Below are positions 16,066-25,288 of a DNA stretch of 31,169 nt, one piece after another. A program made the position numbers and the translations under genes. Below the pieces are notes generated by a model that did not search any database, was not told the DNA's origin, and saw only the letters and a list, made by a program, of their open reading frames with translations. Position 1 is the first letter of the stretch. Every line of letters starts with the position of its first letter. This DNA comes from Pseudomonadota bacterium (GTDB lineage: Bacteria > Pseudomonadota > Gammaproteobacteria > Steroidobacterales > Steroidobacteraceae): the NCBI GenBank assembly GCA_021805275.1, contig JAJZFQ010000184.1, positions 26,168 to 57,336 of the forward strand, written 5' to 3'.

Positions 16066-17297
16066 GGGTTCTGTATGACGTCGCCGTCGGCGATGGTGTG
16101 CGAGGCTGCCACGACCAGCGCAAACGACAGATCGCGGTAAGTCTTGAACACCAGCAGCGTGCCGGCCCGGTAGTCGGGCAGCTGCACGCGCGGTGCGAAC
16201 GCGCTGCTGCCCGAGCCCAACGCGTGGAACAGCCACGCAAAGGTTCCGTGGGTGTCGTGGACCACCGAGCCGTGATGATCGACGGCGAGGACGTCCCCGG
16301 GGACGAGCCCGGCGCGGCTGCCGCGATCAAGCACCACGATGTCGTATTGTCCGGCCAGGTCAGCCCCGCCGGTGCCGCCGATCACCCAGAGGATCTTGCC
16401 GCGCACGCGCCGTGAGGGCGCGCGCGGTTGCATCGTGAGCGGGATCGGGGCGTCCGTGGTGATCAGCCGGTCCCCCGGGAAGGTCTCGCGCGCCGCATCG
16501 GCCAGCCGAGCCGTGCCCGGAGGTCCGTCGGCGGTGACGACCGCGGTGGCCGTGTAGGTGCCCAGATAGCCGTAGACGTGTCCGAAGCCGAGGTCCCCGG
16601 GGTCGCGCAGCTTCTCGCCGACGTGAATCACGCTGTAGCGCGCGTGCGGATGGCGGCCGAGATCGCTGACGTAGGCGACCGAGCCGTTACCCGCGACCTG
16701 GTGCTTGCTGCGGAACGCGATCACATGCGGTGCTCGGCGCACCTGGCCGGCGCTGAGGACGACCGGGCGAGCGAGGAACGCGGCAATGGCCGTGTACGGG
16801 ATGGTCGGGATGGCAGCCGTGATGGGAGTGCTGCGCAGGTTCGGCTCGAGCCGCACCGTCGGCTCCCCGCCCGACTGCATGCGCAGGGCGCTGGCGTGCA
16901 CGAGGCGGATCGAGGGCTTGCCGCCCTGGCCGTAACTGAGCGCCAGGACGTCGCCGGGGTAGATCAGGTGGGGGTTGTGGATCTGGGGATTGAGGTACCA
17001 GACCTCGGGCCAGTCCCAGGGATTGCGCAGGAACATCGAGGCGATGCCCCACAGAGTATCCCCCCGCTTGACCGTGTAGGTCATCGGTGCGCTGCGCCGG
17101 ACGATCGGAGCCGATTCGTCCGCAACCGGCGCGGCCGGTGCCGGTGCGGCGCTCGCGGCGGCCGCCGGTGGGGGCGGCGGCGGTGAGGCAGCCGCGACTG
17201 TCCGGCTCGTCCCGTGCATGGCCGCGCAGGCCGCCAGGAGGGCCGGAAACCCGCCCGCCAGTAAGAGGCGGGCACAGCGAATCTGTTTCGACGCCAT
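16062..17297 (-). CDS. LysM-domain peptidoglycan-binding (lipo)protein
   Basis: This 411-residue exported protein carries one LysM domain at about 73-120 ([17 protein letters not shown]...[13 protein letters not shown]), which binds peptidoglycan. Residues 1-24 form a signal peptide ending in LLAAC, a plausible lipobox with Cys24, so it may be anchored as a lipoprotein. A Pro/Ala-rich linker (35-65) precedes LysM. The remaining 290 residues are the uncharacterised C-terminal region of the LysM proteins encoded beside def/dprA in many gammaproteobacteria. I chose the ATG at 17297, which places the signal sequence at the N-terminus; ATGs at 17315 and 17357 are also in frame. It is divergent from def (138 bp between starts) and convergent with aroE. 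A role in cell-wall maintenance is likely but not proven for this family. Confidence 0.88.
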   Translation of the reverse strand: MASKQIRCARLLLAGGFPALLAACAAMHGTSRTVAAASPPPPPPAAAASAAPAPAAPVADESAPIVRRSAPMTYTVKRGDTLWGIASMFLRNPWDWPEVWYLNPQIHNPHLIYPGDVLALSYGQGGKPSIRLVHASALRMQSGGEPTVRLEPNLRSTPITAAIPTIPYTAIAAFLARPVVLSAGQVRRAPHVIAFRSKHQVAGNGSVAYVSDLGRHPHARYSVIHVGEKLRDPGDLGFGHVYGYLGTYTATAVVTADGPPGTARLADAARETFPGDRLITTDAPIPLTMQPRAPSRRVRGKILWVIGGTGGADLAGQYDIVVLDRGSRAGLVPGDVLAVDHHGSVVHDTHGTFAWLFHALGSGSSAFAPRVQLPDYRAGTLLVFKTYRDLSFALVVAASHTIADGDVIQNP

Positions 17298-17304
17298 GGC
17301 CGCG

Positions 17305-17310
17305 TATAAT
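17305..17310 (+). promoter_or_regulatory. Perfect TATAAT -10 element before def
   Basis: TATAAT lies on the plus strand in the lysM-def divergent region, about 125 bases before the def ATG. A clear -35 is not seen (TGTTTC at 15 bp is the best), so strength is uncertain. It could drive def-fmt-rsmB. On the minus strand a TTGACA lies at 17348-17343 without a good partner -10. Confidence 0.4.
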
Positions 17311-17434
17311 TGCATGTCGGCACCCCGTGTGCGGCGATTTAATGTCAAGCTGTGCATCCGGTCACGGTCCCGGGGCGAGCGGCGGGCCGCTCGTGGCCCC
17401 AGGAACCCGTTGCCCAATCGCGACTCCAAACTTC

Positions 17435-17971
17435 ATGGCGCTCAAAACGATACTCGAGTTTCCCGACCCGCGACTGCGCACGCGGGCTCAGCCAGTCGTC
17501 CGCTTCGATGCCAGCCTGCACCGCCTGATCGAGGACATGCTCGAGACCATGTACGGCGCGCCGGGCATCGGTTTGGCGGCCACCCAGGTGGACGTCCACC
17601 AGCGTCTCATTGTCATCGATGTCTCGGAGACGCACAACGAGCCGCTGGTCCTGATCAACCCGCAGATCATCGCGCAGGAGGGCGAGGCGAGCGCCGAAGA
17701 GGGGTGTCTCTCGGTTCCCGGCATTTTCGACGCGGTCAAGCGCGCCGCGAGCATCCGCGTGCGTGCCCAGGACCGTACCGGCCAGGTCTTCGAGCGGGAC
17801 TGCGATGAGCTGCTGGCGGTGTGTGTTCAGCACGAGATGGACCACCTCGATGGGAAGCTGTTCGTCGACTACCTGTCGAGCCTCAAGCGTGACCGGATCC
17901 GCAAGAAGCTGGAGAAGGAGCGCAAGGGCCGGGCGCAGCGCAGCGTCCGCGCGGCCTCCGTGGCGCTGTAG
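17435..17971 (+). CDS. def: Peptide deformylase
   Basis: This 178-residue metalloenzyme removes the formyl group from the N-terminal methionine of nascent proteins. All three family motifs are present: GIGLAATQ (44-51), EGCLSVPG (89-96, metal ligand Cys91) and HEMDH (133-137, two His ligands and catalytic Glu134). The basic C-terminal helix ([12 protein letters not shown]) resembles the ribosome-docking helix of E. coli PDF. The ATG at 17435 gives [14 protein letters not shown], the usual opening. No good ribosome-binding site is seen. fmt starts 12 bp after the stop, the classical def-fmt operon pairing the deformylase with the formyltransferase. Confidence 0.97.
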   Translation: MALKTILEFPDPRLRTRAQPVVRFDASLHRLIEDMLETMYGAPGIGLAATQVDVHQRLIVIDVSETHNEPLVLINPQIIAQEGEASAEEGCLSVPGIFDAVKRAASIRVRAQDRTGQVFERDCDELLAVCVQHEMDHLDGKLFVDYLSSLKRDRIRKKLEKERKGRAQRSVRAASVAL

Positions 17972-17983
17972 CCGGTCGGTCCG

Positions 17984-18976
17984 GTGGTCGAGCCGACTCC
18001 CTTGCGGGTGGCGTTCGCCGGAACGCCGCAGTTCGCACTACCGGTCCTGCTCGAGCTGCTGCATTCGCAGCACCGGCTGGTCGGCGTCCTGACCCAACCC
18101 GACCGCCCGCAGGGCCGCGGTCGGCAGCTCACCGCCTCACCGGTCAAGCTCGCGGCTCAGGCAAGCGTGCCCGTCCACCAGCCTGCCGCGCTGAAGAGGC
18201 CGGCCGACTGGGCCTGCCTGCTCGAGTGGCGCCCGGACGTGCTCGTGGTCGTCGCCTATGGACTCATCCTGCCCCAGGCTGTGCTGGATCTGCCGCCGCT
18301 CGGGTGCCTGAACGTGCATGCCTCGCTGCTGCCCCGCTGGCGCGGTGCGGCGCCAATCGAGCGCGCACTGCTCGCCGGCGACGCGGAAACCGGCCTTACG
18401 GTGATGCGCATGGAGGCTGGCCTTGATACCGGCCCGATCCTGCTGCAGCGGCGGGTGCCGATCGAGCCGCTCGACACGGGTGGCAGCCTGCGCGACCGCC
18501 TGGCTGATCTGTCCGGGCGGCTGCTGCTGCAGGCCCTGGCCGGATGGGCGGACGGTACGCTGACCGGCACGGCGCAGCCGGACGAGGGCGTCACCTATGC
18601 GCGCAAGCTCGACAAGCGTGATGCCGAGATCAATTGGAGTGACCCGGCGGAGCAGATCGAGCGCCAGATCCGGGCCCTGCGGCCGCGGGCAACGGCCGAA
18701 ACCGTGCGGATCGACGCTCGTAGCGCTGCCGAGCCGCGGTTGCTGGTGCATGCGGCGCGCCTCGGGCCCCGGACCGATCCGGCGGCCGCTGAGCCGGGGG
18801 AAATTCTCGCCGTGCACGGCAGTCATCAGGACGGCTACGTCCGAGTTCAGTGCGGCACCGGCAGCCTCGAGCTGCTGAGGCTGCAGCGACCGGGCGGCTC
18901 GCCGCAGAGTGCCGGGGTGTTCGCGAGCGGCCACCGCCCGCTGCAGCCGCGCATGCGGCTGGGTCGGGCGCGTTGA
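17984..18976 (+). CDS. fmt: Methionyl-tRNA formyltransferase
   Basis: This 330-residue enzyme formylates Met-tRNAfMet using 10-formyl-tetrahydrofolate. The N-terminal catalytic domain has AFAGTPQFA (10-18), the QPDRPQGRGR loop (38-47) that contacts the tRNA acceptor stem, and the catalytic set Asn110, His112 (CLNVHASLLPRWRGAAPI) and Asp148 (GLDTGP). A C-terminal OB-like domain starts near 210. Length is slightly above E. coli Fmt (315). The start is GTG at 17984; no ATG fits. The TGA stop overlaps the TTG start of rsmB (TTGA), implying translational coupling. Confidence 0.96.
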   Translation: MVEPTPLRVAFAGTPQFALPVLLELLHSQHRLVGVLTQPDRPQGRGRQLTASPVKLAAQASVPVHQPAALKRPADWACLLEWRPDVLVVVAYGLILPQAVLDLPPLGCLNVHASLLPRWRGAAPIERALLAGDAETGLTVMRMEAGLDTGPILLQRRVPIEPLDTGGSLRDRLADLSGRLLLQALAGWADGTLTGTAQPDEGVTYARKLDKRDAEINWSDPAEQIERQIRALRPRATAETVRIDARSAAEPRLLVHAARLGPRTDPAAAEPGEILAVHGSHQDGYVRVQCGTGSLELLRLQRPGGSPQSAGVFASGHRPLQPRMRLGRAR

Positions 18977-20316
18977 CCCGCCCGGAAAATCCGGCCGCCG
19001 CCGCGCTGGCCGACGCCGCCCGAGCGGTGGCGGGGGTGCTCGCGGGCCAATCGGCCGACGCGGCGCTCGCCGCCTTCGAGGGCAGTGCGCGCCGTGCGGC
19101 GGTGCGTGCCATCGCCCTGGGGACGATCCGCTGGTATCTGCGACTGCAGCCGGCGGTTGACAGCCTGCTGTCGCGCCCCGGTGCGCTCGGCCGCGACGTG
19201 CACGCCCTGCTCGTCACGGCCGCCCACCAGATCGAGTACTCCCGTAACGTGCCCCAGCAGACCGTGCACGCAGCGGTGGATGCGGCCCGGATCCTGCGCC
19301 AAGGGCATGCCTCGGGCCTGGTGAACGCCGTGCTGCGCAAGCTGGTGGCGCAGCGCGAGGTCCTGCTGGCGCAGGTCGACCAGGACCCGGCGCGGCGCAC
19401 CGCCCATCCGCGCTGGCTGTTCGATACGCTGCGGGCGGCGTGGCCCGAGCAGCTCGAGGCGGTGCTCGCGGCGAACAATGCGCACCCGCCCCTGACCGTG
19501 CGGCTCAATCCGAGTCGGCGCTCCGCCGAGCATTATCTGCAGGATCTGGCCGATGCCGGGCTCAGCGGCCGGCGCTGTGAGGCCGGGGGCGGCGCGGCCG
19601 CTGCGACCGCGATCCGGATCGAGCCGCCGGTGGCGGTAGCGGCGCTGCCGGGGTTTCGCGAGGGGTGGGTGTCGGTGCAGGACGCAGGCGCACAACTGGC
19701 GGCGCCCCTGCTCGATGCGGCCCCCGGCATGCGGGTGCTCGACGCCTGCGCCGCGCCCGGCGGCAAGGCAGCACATCTGCTCGAGCGAACCGCACAGCTC
19801 GAGCTCTGGGCCCTTGACGTCGATCCGGCGCGCCTCGCGCGTGTGGCGGAGAACCTCGCGCGGCTGGGCCTCGCGGCCCACCTGAGCGCGGCAGATGTGC
19901 GCGCGCCGGAGACATTCTGGGACGCTCGACCCTTCGATCGCATCCTGGTCGATGCGCCCTGTTCGGGGACTGGCGTGATCCGCCGCCACCCCGACATCAA
20001 GCTGCTGCGGCGGGCAGCGGACATCGCATCGCTGGCTCAGGCGCAGCTGGAGATTCTGCGCGGGGCATTCCGGATGCTCGCCCCCGGCGGGCGGCTGCTC
20101 TACGCCACCTGTTCGGTCTTGCCGGCGGAGAACGAGGAGGTCGTGGAGCGCTGCCTGGCGGCCGAACCGCTGGCGTTGACTCGAGCGCTTGAGGCGAAAC
20201 AGCTGCCCTCCGGGACGGTACGCTGCCGCCACGGCGTGCAGCTGTTGGGCGGGCGTGCGGCGGAGACGGACGGCTTTTATTATGCTTGTCTCGAAAAGAC
20301 AACGTCAGAAACCTGA
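18973..20316 (+). CDS. rsmB: 16S rRNA (cytosine-967 C5)-methyltransferase
   Basis: This 447-residue enzyme methylates C967 of 16S rRNA. Residues 1-150 form the NusB-like helical domain (ALGTIRWYLRL, VNAVLRKL). The SAM-dependent domain follows with DACAAPGGK (257-265), DVDPARLARV (282-291), the VDAPCSGTG motif with Cys330, and the YATCSVLPAENE motif with Cys380; the two cysteines are the catalytic pair of the RsmB/Nop2 family. The TTG at 18973, overlapping the fmt stop as TTGA, gives a full NusB domain and a length near E. coli RsmB (429). Later GTG codons would cut into the first helix. The order def-fmt-rsmB is conserved across gammaproteobacteria. Confidence 0.95.
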   Translation: MTRPENPAAAALADAARAVAGVLAGQSADAALAAFEGSARRAAVRAIALGTIRWYLRLQPAVDSLLSRPGALGRDVHALLVTAAHQIEYSRNVPQQTVHAAVDAARILRQGHASGLVNAVLRKLVAQREVLLAQVDQDPARRTAHPRWLFDTLRAAWPEQLEAVLAANNAHPPLTVRLNPSRRSAEHYLQDLADAGLSGRRCEAGGGAAAATAIRIEPPVAVAALPGFREGWVSVQDAGAQLAAPLLDAAPGMRVLDACAAPGGKAAHLLERTAQLELWALDVDPARLARVAENLARLGLAAHLSAADVRAPETFWDARPFDRILVDAPCSGTGVIRRHPDIKLLRRAADIASLAQAQLEILRGAFRMLAPGGRLLYATCSVLPAENEEVVERCLAAEPLALTRALEAKQLPSGTVRCRHGVQLLGGRAAETDGFYYACLEKTTSET

Positions 20317-20325
20317 TAGCGTCTG

Positions 20326-20982
20326 ATGCAAGGGGGCTTTACGCGTTCGGTCGTTGCATGGTCGCCACGAGTCGGCTCGCGCTCCGGGCCTGGAGTCGGT
20401 TCGGCCCGCGCGCGCCGCTGGCCGTCGCTCGGTGTGACGCTGGTGCTGCTGGCGCTCGGGGTGCTGCGCGCCACGGCGTTCGCCGATGCGCTCGATGGCG
20501 CACTGGCGGTGCGGTCGGCGTACGTGAATTTCGATCACGGCGTGATCGAGCTGAACGCCCAGGTGACCTATCCGCTGAATCCGGCCATCCGCAAGGCGTT
20601 GCAAAACGGCGTTACGCTGAGCTTCGACGTGGAGACGCGGGTCGAGCAGGTGCGGCGCTTCTGGTTCAATGCCACGGTGATCGACGTGACGCTGCGCCGT
20701 GAGCTGGCCTACCACGTCCTCACGCGCCGTTACGTGGTGCGGGACGTGCAGAGCGGCGGGGAGCGCAGCTTCGCCGACGTGAGGCAGGCGCTGCGTTACC
20801 TCGAAACGGTGCACAACTGGCCAATTCTGGTCGAGTCGCAGTTGTTGAGCGGTCGCTACGTCATCAGTGTTCGCGCCGACGTGCGTCGCGGCAAGCTGCC
20901 GGCCTCCCTGCGCGCGCTGCTGTTCTGGACGGATGACTGGCAGCGCGAGAGTCCGTGGTATTCATGGTCGCTGCCGGTGTGA
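20326..20982 (+). CDS. DUF4390 domain protein, probably exported
   Basis: This 218-residue protein has an Arg-rich N-terminus, a hydrophobic segment (about 35-51, LGVTLVLLALGVLRATAFA) that looks like a signal peptide or anchor, and then one folded domain of the uncharacterised DUF4390 family (ALDGALAVRSAYVNFDHGVIELNAQ to LLFWTDDWQRESPWYSWSL). The conserved Trp/Phe-rich C-terminal block is characteristic. Genes of this family are regularly found between rsmB and ntrY-like kinases, so a role in the signal perceived by the kinase is a reasonable guess. The start at ATG 20326 is nine bp after the rsmB stop. The C-terminal coding end overlaps the beginning of the kinase gene, consistent with coupled translation. 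Confidence 0.85.
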   Translation: MQGGFTRSVVAWSPRVGSRSGPGVGSARARRWPSLGVTLVLLALGVLRATAFADALDGALAVRSAYVNFDHGVIELNAQVTYPLNPAIRKALQNGVTLSFDVETRVEQVRRFWFNATVIDVTLRRELAYHVLTRRYVVRDVQSGGERSFADVRQALRYLETVHNWPILVESQLLSGRYVISVRADVRRGKLPASLRALLFWTDDWQRESPWYSWSLPV

Positions 20983-23192
20983 GCGAACCGCCGCGCCGCT
21001 CGCGCGTCATCGCAGCCATCGCGCTGTGGAGCGTCATTGGGCTCGCGGCGCTACTGCTGCTCGCCAAGAGCGCGCAGAATTCCTCCGAATTCGGTCGCCT
21101 GCAGCCGTGGATCGTTCTGCTGAACGTCATCGGCGTGTTCGTGCTGATCGTGCTGCTGGCGCGCAAGCTGTGGCAGCTGGTGCGCGATTTCCGCAATCAC
21201 GTCCCCGGCTCGCGCCTGACCGCGCGCTCGGTCATGATCTTCGGGGCGCTGGTGATCGCGCCGCTGCTGATCGTGTATTTCTCCTCGCTGGAGTTCATCG
21301 ATCGGGGCATCGACAGCTGGTTTCGCGTCGAGGTCCGCGAAGGGTTGAAGGACGCACTGGTGCTGTCCCGCTCGGCTCTCGATTTGCGCGTGCAGGCCGA
21401 ATCGCACCGCACCGCGGTGCTCGCGCGCGCGCTGCTCGGGCGCTCGGCGCTGAAGATCCAGGGACAGCTCGATCAGGCGCGTCGCGCGGATTCCGCCCGG
21501 GAGATCGTGCTCTACGGGGCCAACGAGCGGGTGCTCGCCGCGAGCCTCGAGGACCCGCTCGCCGACGTGCCGCTCGCACCGCCGACGGATCTGGTGCGCA
21601 CCGTGAGCGAGCGGCAGACCTACGTCAGTCTCGAGCCACGACCGAACGGCCGGTTCGTCATCCGCATCGGTGTTCCGCTCGCCGCGTCGGGCCGCGGCGC
21701 GGGACTGCGCTATCTGATGGCCGTTTATCCGGTGCCCGAGCAGCTCTCGGCGCTCTCGAACGCCGTGCAGCGTTCCTATTCACGCTACGGCAACCTGACG
21801 GCGCTGCGCGAGCCCTTGAAATACAGCTTCCGTCTCACGCTCACCCTGGTGCTGTTGCTGGCGATGCTCGCGGCGATCCATGGCGCGATCCTCTCCGCCG
21901 AGCGACTCGCCCGACCGGTGCAGGACCTGATTGCCGGCACCCGCGCGGTCGGCAAGGGGGATTTCGCCACGCGTCTCGCCCTGCCATCCCGAGACGAGAT
22001 GGGCTACCTGGTGCACTCCTTCAACGACATGACCAAACGGCTGCGGCGCGCGCACGATGAGGCAACGCGCAGCCAGCAGGCTGTCGAGCGGGAGCGCGAA
22101 CGGCTCGCCATCATCCTGGCGCGCCTGTCCACCGGCGTGCTGGCGATCGACCGCAACCTGGTGGTGCGCATGGCCAACCGGGCGGCCGGGGGCATCCTCG
22201 GCACCGATCTGTCGGTCGCGACCGGACGGGCGCTGCCGGATCTGTCGGCCGGCAACGAGCAGCTCGGCCAGTTCGTGGCGGCGATCGCGGTGCGCTTCGC
22301 GCGCGGACGGGAGGAGTGGCGCGAGCAGATCGATCTGGGCAAGCCGGGCCGGATGGCGACGCTGATGTGCGCCTGTACGCCGCTGCCTGGCGAGAGCGGC
22401 GACATGGGCTACGTGATCGTCTTCGACGACATCACGGCGCTGCTCGAAGCGCAGCGCGATGCCGCCTGGGGCGAGGTGGCGCGGCGGCTGGCGCACGAGA
22501 TCAAGAATCCGCTCACACCGATCCGGCTGTCCGCCGAGCGGCTGCGGCGGCGGCTGTTGCCGATTCTGGCGCCGCCGGCGGCAGAGTTCCTCGATCGCTC
22601 CACGCATACCATCGTGCAGCAGGTCGAGAGCATGCAGCAGATGGTCAATGCCTTCAGCGAGTACGCCCGGGCGCCGGAGATGCGCGTCAGCCGCTTCAGC
22701 CTGAACGAGCTGGTGACCGAGGTGGCCGACCTGTACCGCTCGCAGGATCCGCGTGCGAACATCGTGCTCGACCTGGATGAGCGGCTGAGCGCGATCGAGG
22801 CCGATCGCGGCCGGGTCCGCCAGATCCTGAACAACCTGGTGACCAACGCCCTCGAGGCGCTCCAGAGCCATCCGGACCCGCAGGTCGAGATCAGCACGCG
22901 GTTCGAGGGCGGTGCGACCGCGTTCGGACTGATGAGCGTATGTGACAATGGGCCCGGGTTCCAGGCGGACTTGCTCGGACGGATCTTCGATCCGTATGTC
23001 ACGAGCAAGCCCAAGGGCACCGGGCTGGGTCTGGCGATCGTGAAGAAGATCGTCGAGGAGCATGGGGGCCGGATCGACGCGGACAATCGTCCCGAGGGGG
23101 GCGCCCGAATCCGGGTGGCCCTGCCGGTGGCGTTCGGCAAGCGTTCCGGGGCGAGAGAAGAACGACAGTCATTGCGGAGCGAGCAAGCATGA
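20964..23192 (+). CDS. NtrY-like sensor histidine kinase
   Basis: This 742-residue inner-membrane kinase is predicted to phosphorylate the adjacent NtrX-like regulator. Membrane segments lie near 16-35, 48-67 and 89-108, then a periplasmic sensor region (about 110-285) and a fourth segment (289-309). A HAMP domain (310-365) and a PAS domain (about 375-485) follow. The dimerisation helix carries the phosphoacceptor His511 in LAHEIKNPLTPIR; the ATP domain has NNLVTNALEAL, DNGPGF and GTGLGLAIVKKIVEEHGG. This is the complete NtrY architecture. The start could be ATG 20964 or GTG 20979, the latter overlapping the DUF4390 stop as GTGA; I prefer the ATG. The stop overlaps the regulator's ATG as ATGA. 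The signal is unknown; NtrY/NtrX systems elsewhere are tied to nitrogen, redox or envelope responses. Confidence 0.92.
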   Translation: MVAAGVSEPPRRSRVIAAIALWSVIGLAALLLLAKSAQNSSEFGRLQPWIVLLNVIGVFVLIVLLARKLWQLVRDFRNHVPGSRLTARSVMIFGALVIAPLLIVYFSSLEFIDRGIDSWFRVEVREGLKDALVLSRSALDLRVQAESHRTAVLARALLGRSALKIQGQLDQARRADSAREIVLYGANERVLAASLEDPLADVPLAPPTDLVRTVSERQTYVSLEPRPNGRFVIRIGVPLAASGRGAGLRYLMAVYPVPEQLSALSNAVQRSYSRYGNLTALREPLKYSFRLTLTLVLLLAMLAAIHGAILSAERLARPVQDLIAGTRAVGKGDFATRLALPSRDEMGYLVHSFNDMTKRLRRAHDEATRSQQAVERERERLAIILARLSTGVLAIDRNLVVRMANRAAGGILGTDLSVATGRALPDLSAGNEQLGQFVAAIAVRFARGREEWREQIDLGKPGRMATLMCACTPLPGESGDMGYVIVFDDITALLEAQRDAAWGEVARRLAHEIKNPLTPIRLSAERLRRRLLPILAPPAAEFLDRSTHTIVQQVESMQQMVNAFSEYARAPEMRVSRFSLNELVTEVADLYRSQDPRANIVLDLDERLSAIEADRGRVRQILNNLVTNALEALQSHPDPQVEISTRFEGGATAFGLMSVCDNGPGFQADLLGRIFDPYVTSKPKGTGLGLAIVKKIVEEHGGRIDADNRPEGGARIRVALPVAFGKRSGAREERQSLRSEQA

Positions 23193-24550
23193 GTGCGGCA
23201 CACATACTGGTGGTCGATGACGAGGCGGACATCCGCGGCCTGCTGAAGGAGATCCTCTCCGAGGAAGGCTACCTGGTGGAGGTCGCGGCCAACGCGGCGC
23301 AGGCGCGCGCGGCGCGCGCGCGGCAGACACCCGACCTGGTGCTGCTCGACATCTGGATGCCCGACGTCGATGGCATCACGCTGCTGCGCGAATGGTCGAG
23401 CACCGCCGCCGACGGCTGCCCGGTCGTGATGATGTCGGGCCACGGGACGGTCGAAACGGCGGTGGAGGCCACGCGCCTCGGCGCGTTCGACTTCGTGGAG
23501 AAGCCGTTGTCCCTCGCCAAGCTGCTGCGCACGGTGGAGCGCGCGCTCGATGCGGGCCGGCGCAAGCGACAGGCCGGCAAGCTGTTCGTCCCCGGCCTGA
23601 TGATGCCGGCCGGCAAGAGCAAGTTGATGCAGCAGTTGCGCGCCGAGCTGCAGCAGATCTCCACGCACACCTCTGCGGTGCTGCTGATCGGCGAGCCGGG
23701 TTCGGGGCGGGAGCTGTTCGCCCGCTATCTGCACGGCCGCAGCCCGCGGGCCGGCGCTCCGTTCGTCACGTTGGTGGCGAGCAGCTTGCGCGACGCCGAT
23801 GCCGAGAGCCGCCTGTTCGGCTCGGTCGACAACGGGGCGCGCCGGCCCGGGCTGCTCGAGCAGGCCGCCGATGGCACGCTGTTCGTCCAGGAGCTCGAGG
23901 ATCTGCCCCCGGCGGCGCAGCGCCTGCTGGTCGGGGCGCTTGAATCCGGGCGCTTCACACCGGTCGGTGGCAGCGAGCCCATTGAGCTGCGCGCTCGGCT
24001 GGTCTCATCGGCGCAGCCCGGCGTCGAGAACCGCGCCGGCGCTGCGCTGCGCCGCGATCTGCTCGGTCACCTCAACACGCTGATCGTGCGCGTACCGCCG
24101 CTGCGCGATTACGCGGAGGATGTGCCGGAACTGCTGCGCCATCACGTCGACCGCCTGGTGGACTCCGAGGAGCTGCCGCTGCGCCATTTCAGCGTCGCGG
24201 CGCAGAACCGCCTGCGCAACTACCCCTGGCCGGACAACGTGCGGGAGTTGAAGAACCTCGTGCACCGCCTGCTGATCCAGGGCGGTGGCGAGGAGATCGG
24301 CCTGGAGGAGGTCGAGCGCGAGCTCGCCGTGCAGGCGCCGGCCGGTGAGCCGCTCGTCAAGCAGGACCTGCTGGCACTACCGCTGCGCGAGGCGCGCGAG
24401 CAGTTCGAGCGCGCCTACCTGCAGCAGCAGCTCATGCTGTGCAACGGCAAGGTCGGGCAGCTCGCCAAGCGCGTCGGCATGGAGCGCACACACCTGTACC
24501 GCAAGCTGCGCTCGCTGGGACTGGATTTCCGCTCGGTGGGCGAGGACTGA
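23189..24550 (+). CDS. NtrX-like response regulator with degenerate AAA+ domain
   Basis: This 453-residue regulator has a normal receiver (acidic pocket Asp10/Asp11, phosphoacceptor Asp54 in VLLDIWMPD, Lys105) and a C-terminal Fis-type helix-turn-helix (about 419-443, GKVGQLAKRVGMERTHLYRKLRSL). The central NtrC-type domain is altered. Walker A reads GEPGSGRE (168-175), with Arg in place of the ATP-binding Lys. The segment that should hold the sigma-54 contact loop GAFTGA is shorter and reads LFGSVDNGARRPGLLE. Walker B reads GTLFVQELEDLP, with Gln replacing the Asp of LFLDE. WPDNVRELKNLVHRL is kept. The protein probably binds DNA when phosphorylated but is unlikely to hydrolyse ATP or activate sigma-54 polymerase, so it may act as a repressor or a sigma-70 regulator. 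It follows the kinase by ATGA overlap and converges on the SPOR gene 20 bp away. Confidence 0.9.
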   Translation: MSAAHILVVDDEADIRGLLKEILSEEGYLVEVAANAAQARAARARQTPDLVLLDIWMPDVDGITLLREWSSTAADGCPVVMMSGHGTVETAVEATRLGAFDFVEKPLSLAKLLRTVERALDAGRRKRQAGKLFVPGLMMPAGKSKLMQQLRAELQQISTHTSAVLLIGEPGSGRELFARYLHGRSPRAGAPFVTLVASSLRDADAESRLFGSVDNGARRPGLLEQAADGTLFVQELEDLPPAAQRLLVGALESGRFTPVGGSEPIELRARLVSSAQPGVENRAGAALRRDLLGHLNTLIVRVPPLRDYAEDVPELLRHHVDRLVDSEELPLRHFSVAAQNRLRNYPWPDNVRELKNLVHRLLIQGGGEEIGLEEVERELAVQAPAGEPLVKQDLLALPLREAREQFERAYLQQQLMLCNGKVGQLAKRVGMERTHLYRKLRSLGLDFRSVGED

Positions 24551-24570
24551 GGTCGGTGCGGCCCGGGGCC

Positions 24571-25284
24571 TCAGCGGGCGCCAGCCGGCATCACGATCGC
24601 CGGCAGGCGGACTGATTTCAGCACGCCGCGGATGCGGTTGAGTTCCGCCGTGTCGCTGAGCGGGCCGATCCGCACGCGGTGCAGGGTGGTGCGCCCGTCC
24701 GGCACCGTGTCGATGTGCGCGATGATGCCCAGGCTGTCGAGCTCGGCGACAATGCGTTGTGCCTGGGCTGGGTCCCGGTACGAACCGACCTGCAGGACGT
24801 AGCCGGTGGCGGTGCCGTGTCCCCCGGCGGCCGCTTGTCCGCCGGCCCCGTTCGGGCGCGGCACGGTGACCTTCAGGTTCGGCAGCATCTGATAAAAATC
24901 GTACTGCGACTGCGCCGGCGCCGCAGCGCTCTGGGGGGCCGCGCTGCGGCCGCTCGTGCGCGCGGGTTGCGAGCCGCTGTCGGCGTGAGTTTCCTTGGCG
25001 TGGGTCCGTCCGGGCGGCGCTGCGGGGCCGGGGGAGTGCGCCGTGTGCGCTGCGGCGTGACGCGCTGGCGGGCCTGAGGGGGTTGGCGCCGCCGCATCGC
25101 TTGTCGCAGCGGCTGGCGCGCAGTGCGCCGCCGCTGCCTGGTGCACATGATGCATCAGCAGCGCCGTGCCCAGGGCGGCGAGCAGCGCGCCCGCGAGAGC
25201 CCCGAGCAGGAACTCCTTCAGCCCGGCGGGCGGGCTCGCACGGCGGCCGGCCCCCTTGTAGTCACGGGTGGTGAGCTGAGACAT
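24571..25284 (-). CDS. SPOR-domain (FtsN-like) membrane protein
   Basis: This 237-residue protein has a short cytoplasmic N-terminus (SQLTTRDYKGAGRRASPPAG), one membrane segment (about 23-44), a long Ala/Pro/His-rich periplasmic linker (50-130) and a C-terminal SPOR domain (about 160-233, GYVLQVGSYRDPAQAQRIVAELDSLG...HRVRIGPLSD). SPOR domains bind peptidoglycan lacking stem peptides at the division septum. The architecture and the position next to argS are those of FtsN-like proteins in gammaproteobacteria, but the N-terminal essential segment of true FtsN cannot be confirmed, so no symbol is given. The ATG at 25284 begins four bp after the argS stop, showing operon organisation with priA and argS. 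Confidence 0.9.
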   Translation of the reverse strand: MSQLTTRDYKGAGRRASPPAGLKEFLLGALAGALLAALGTALLMHHVHQAAAAHCAPAAATSDAAAPTPSGPPARHAAAHTAHSPGPAAPPGRTHAKETHADSGSQPARTSGRSAAPQSAAAPAQSQYDFYQMLPNLKVTVPRPNGAGGQAAAGGHGTATGYVLQVGSYRDPAQAQRIVAELDSLGIIAHIDTVPDGRTTLHRVRIGPLSDTAELNRIRGVLKSVRLPAIVMPAGAR

Positions 25285-25288
25285 CGGC

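Noticed and set aside
24547..24574. CTGAGG...CCTCAG hairpin between the convergent ntrX-like and SPOR genes as a bidirectional terminator
   Set aside because: Six-bp arms with a 16-nt loop and no T-run; the arms consist largely of the two stop codons and their neighbours, so it is probably fortuitous.
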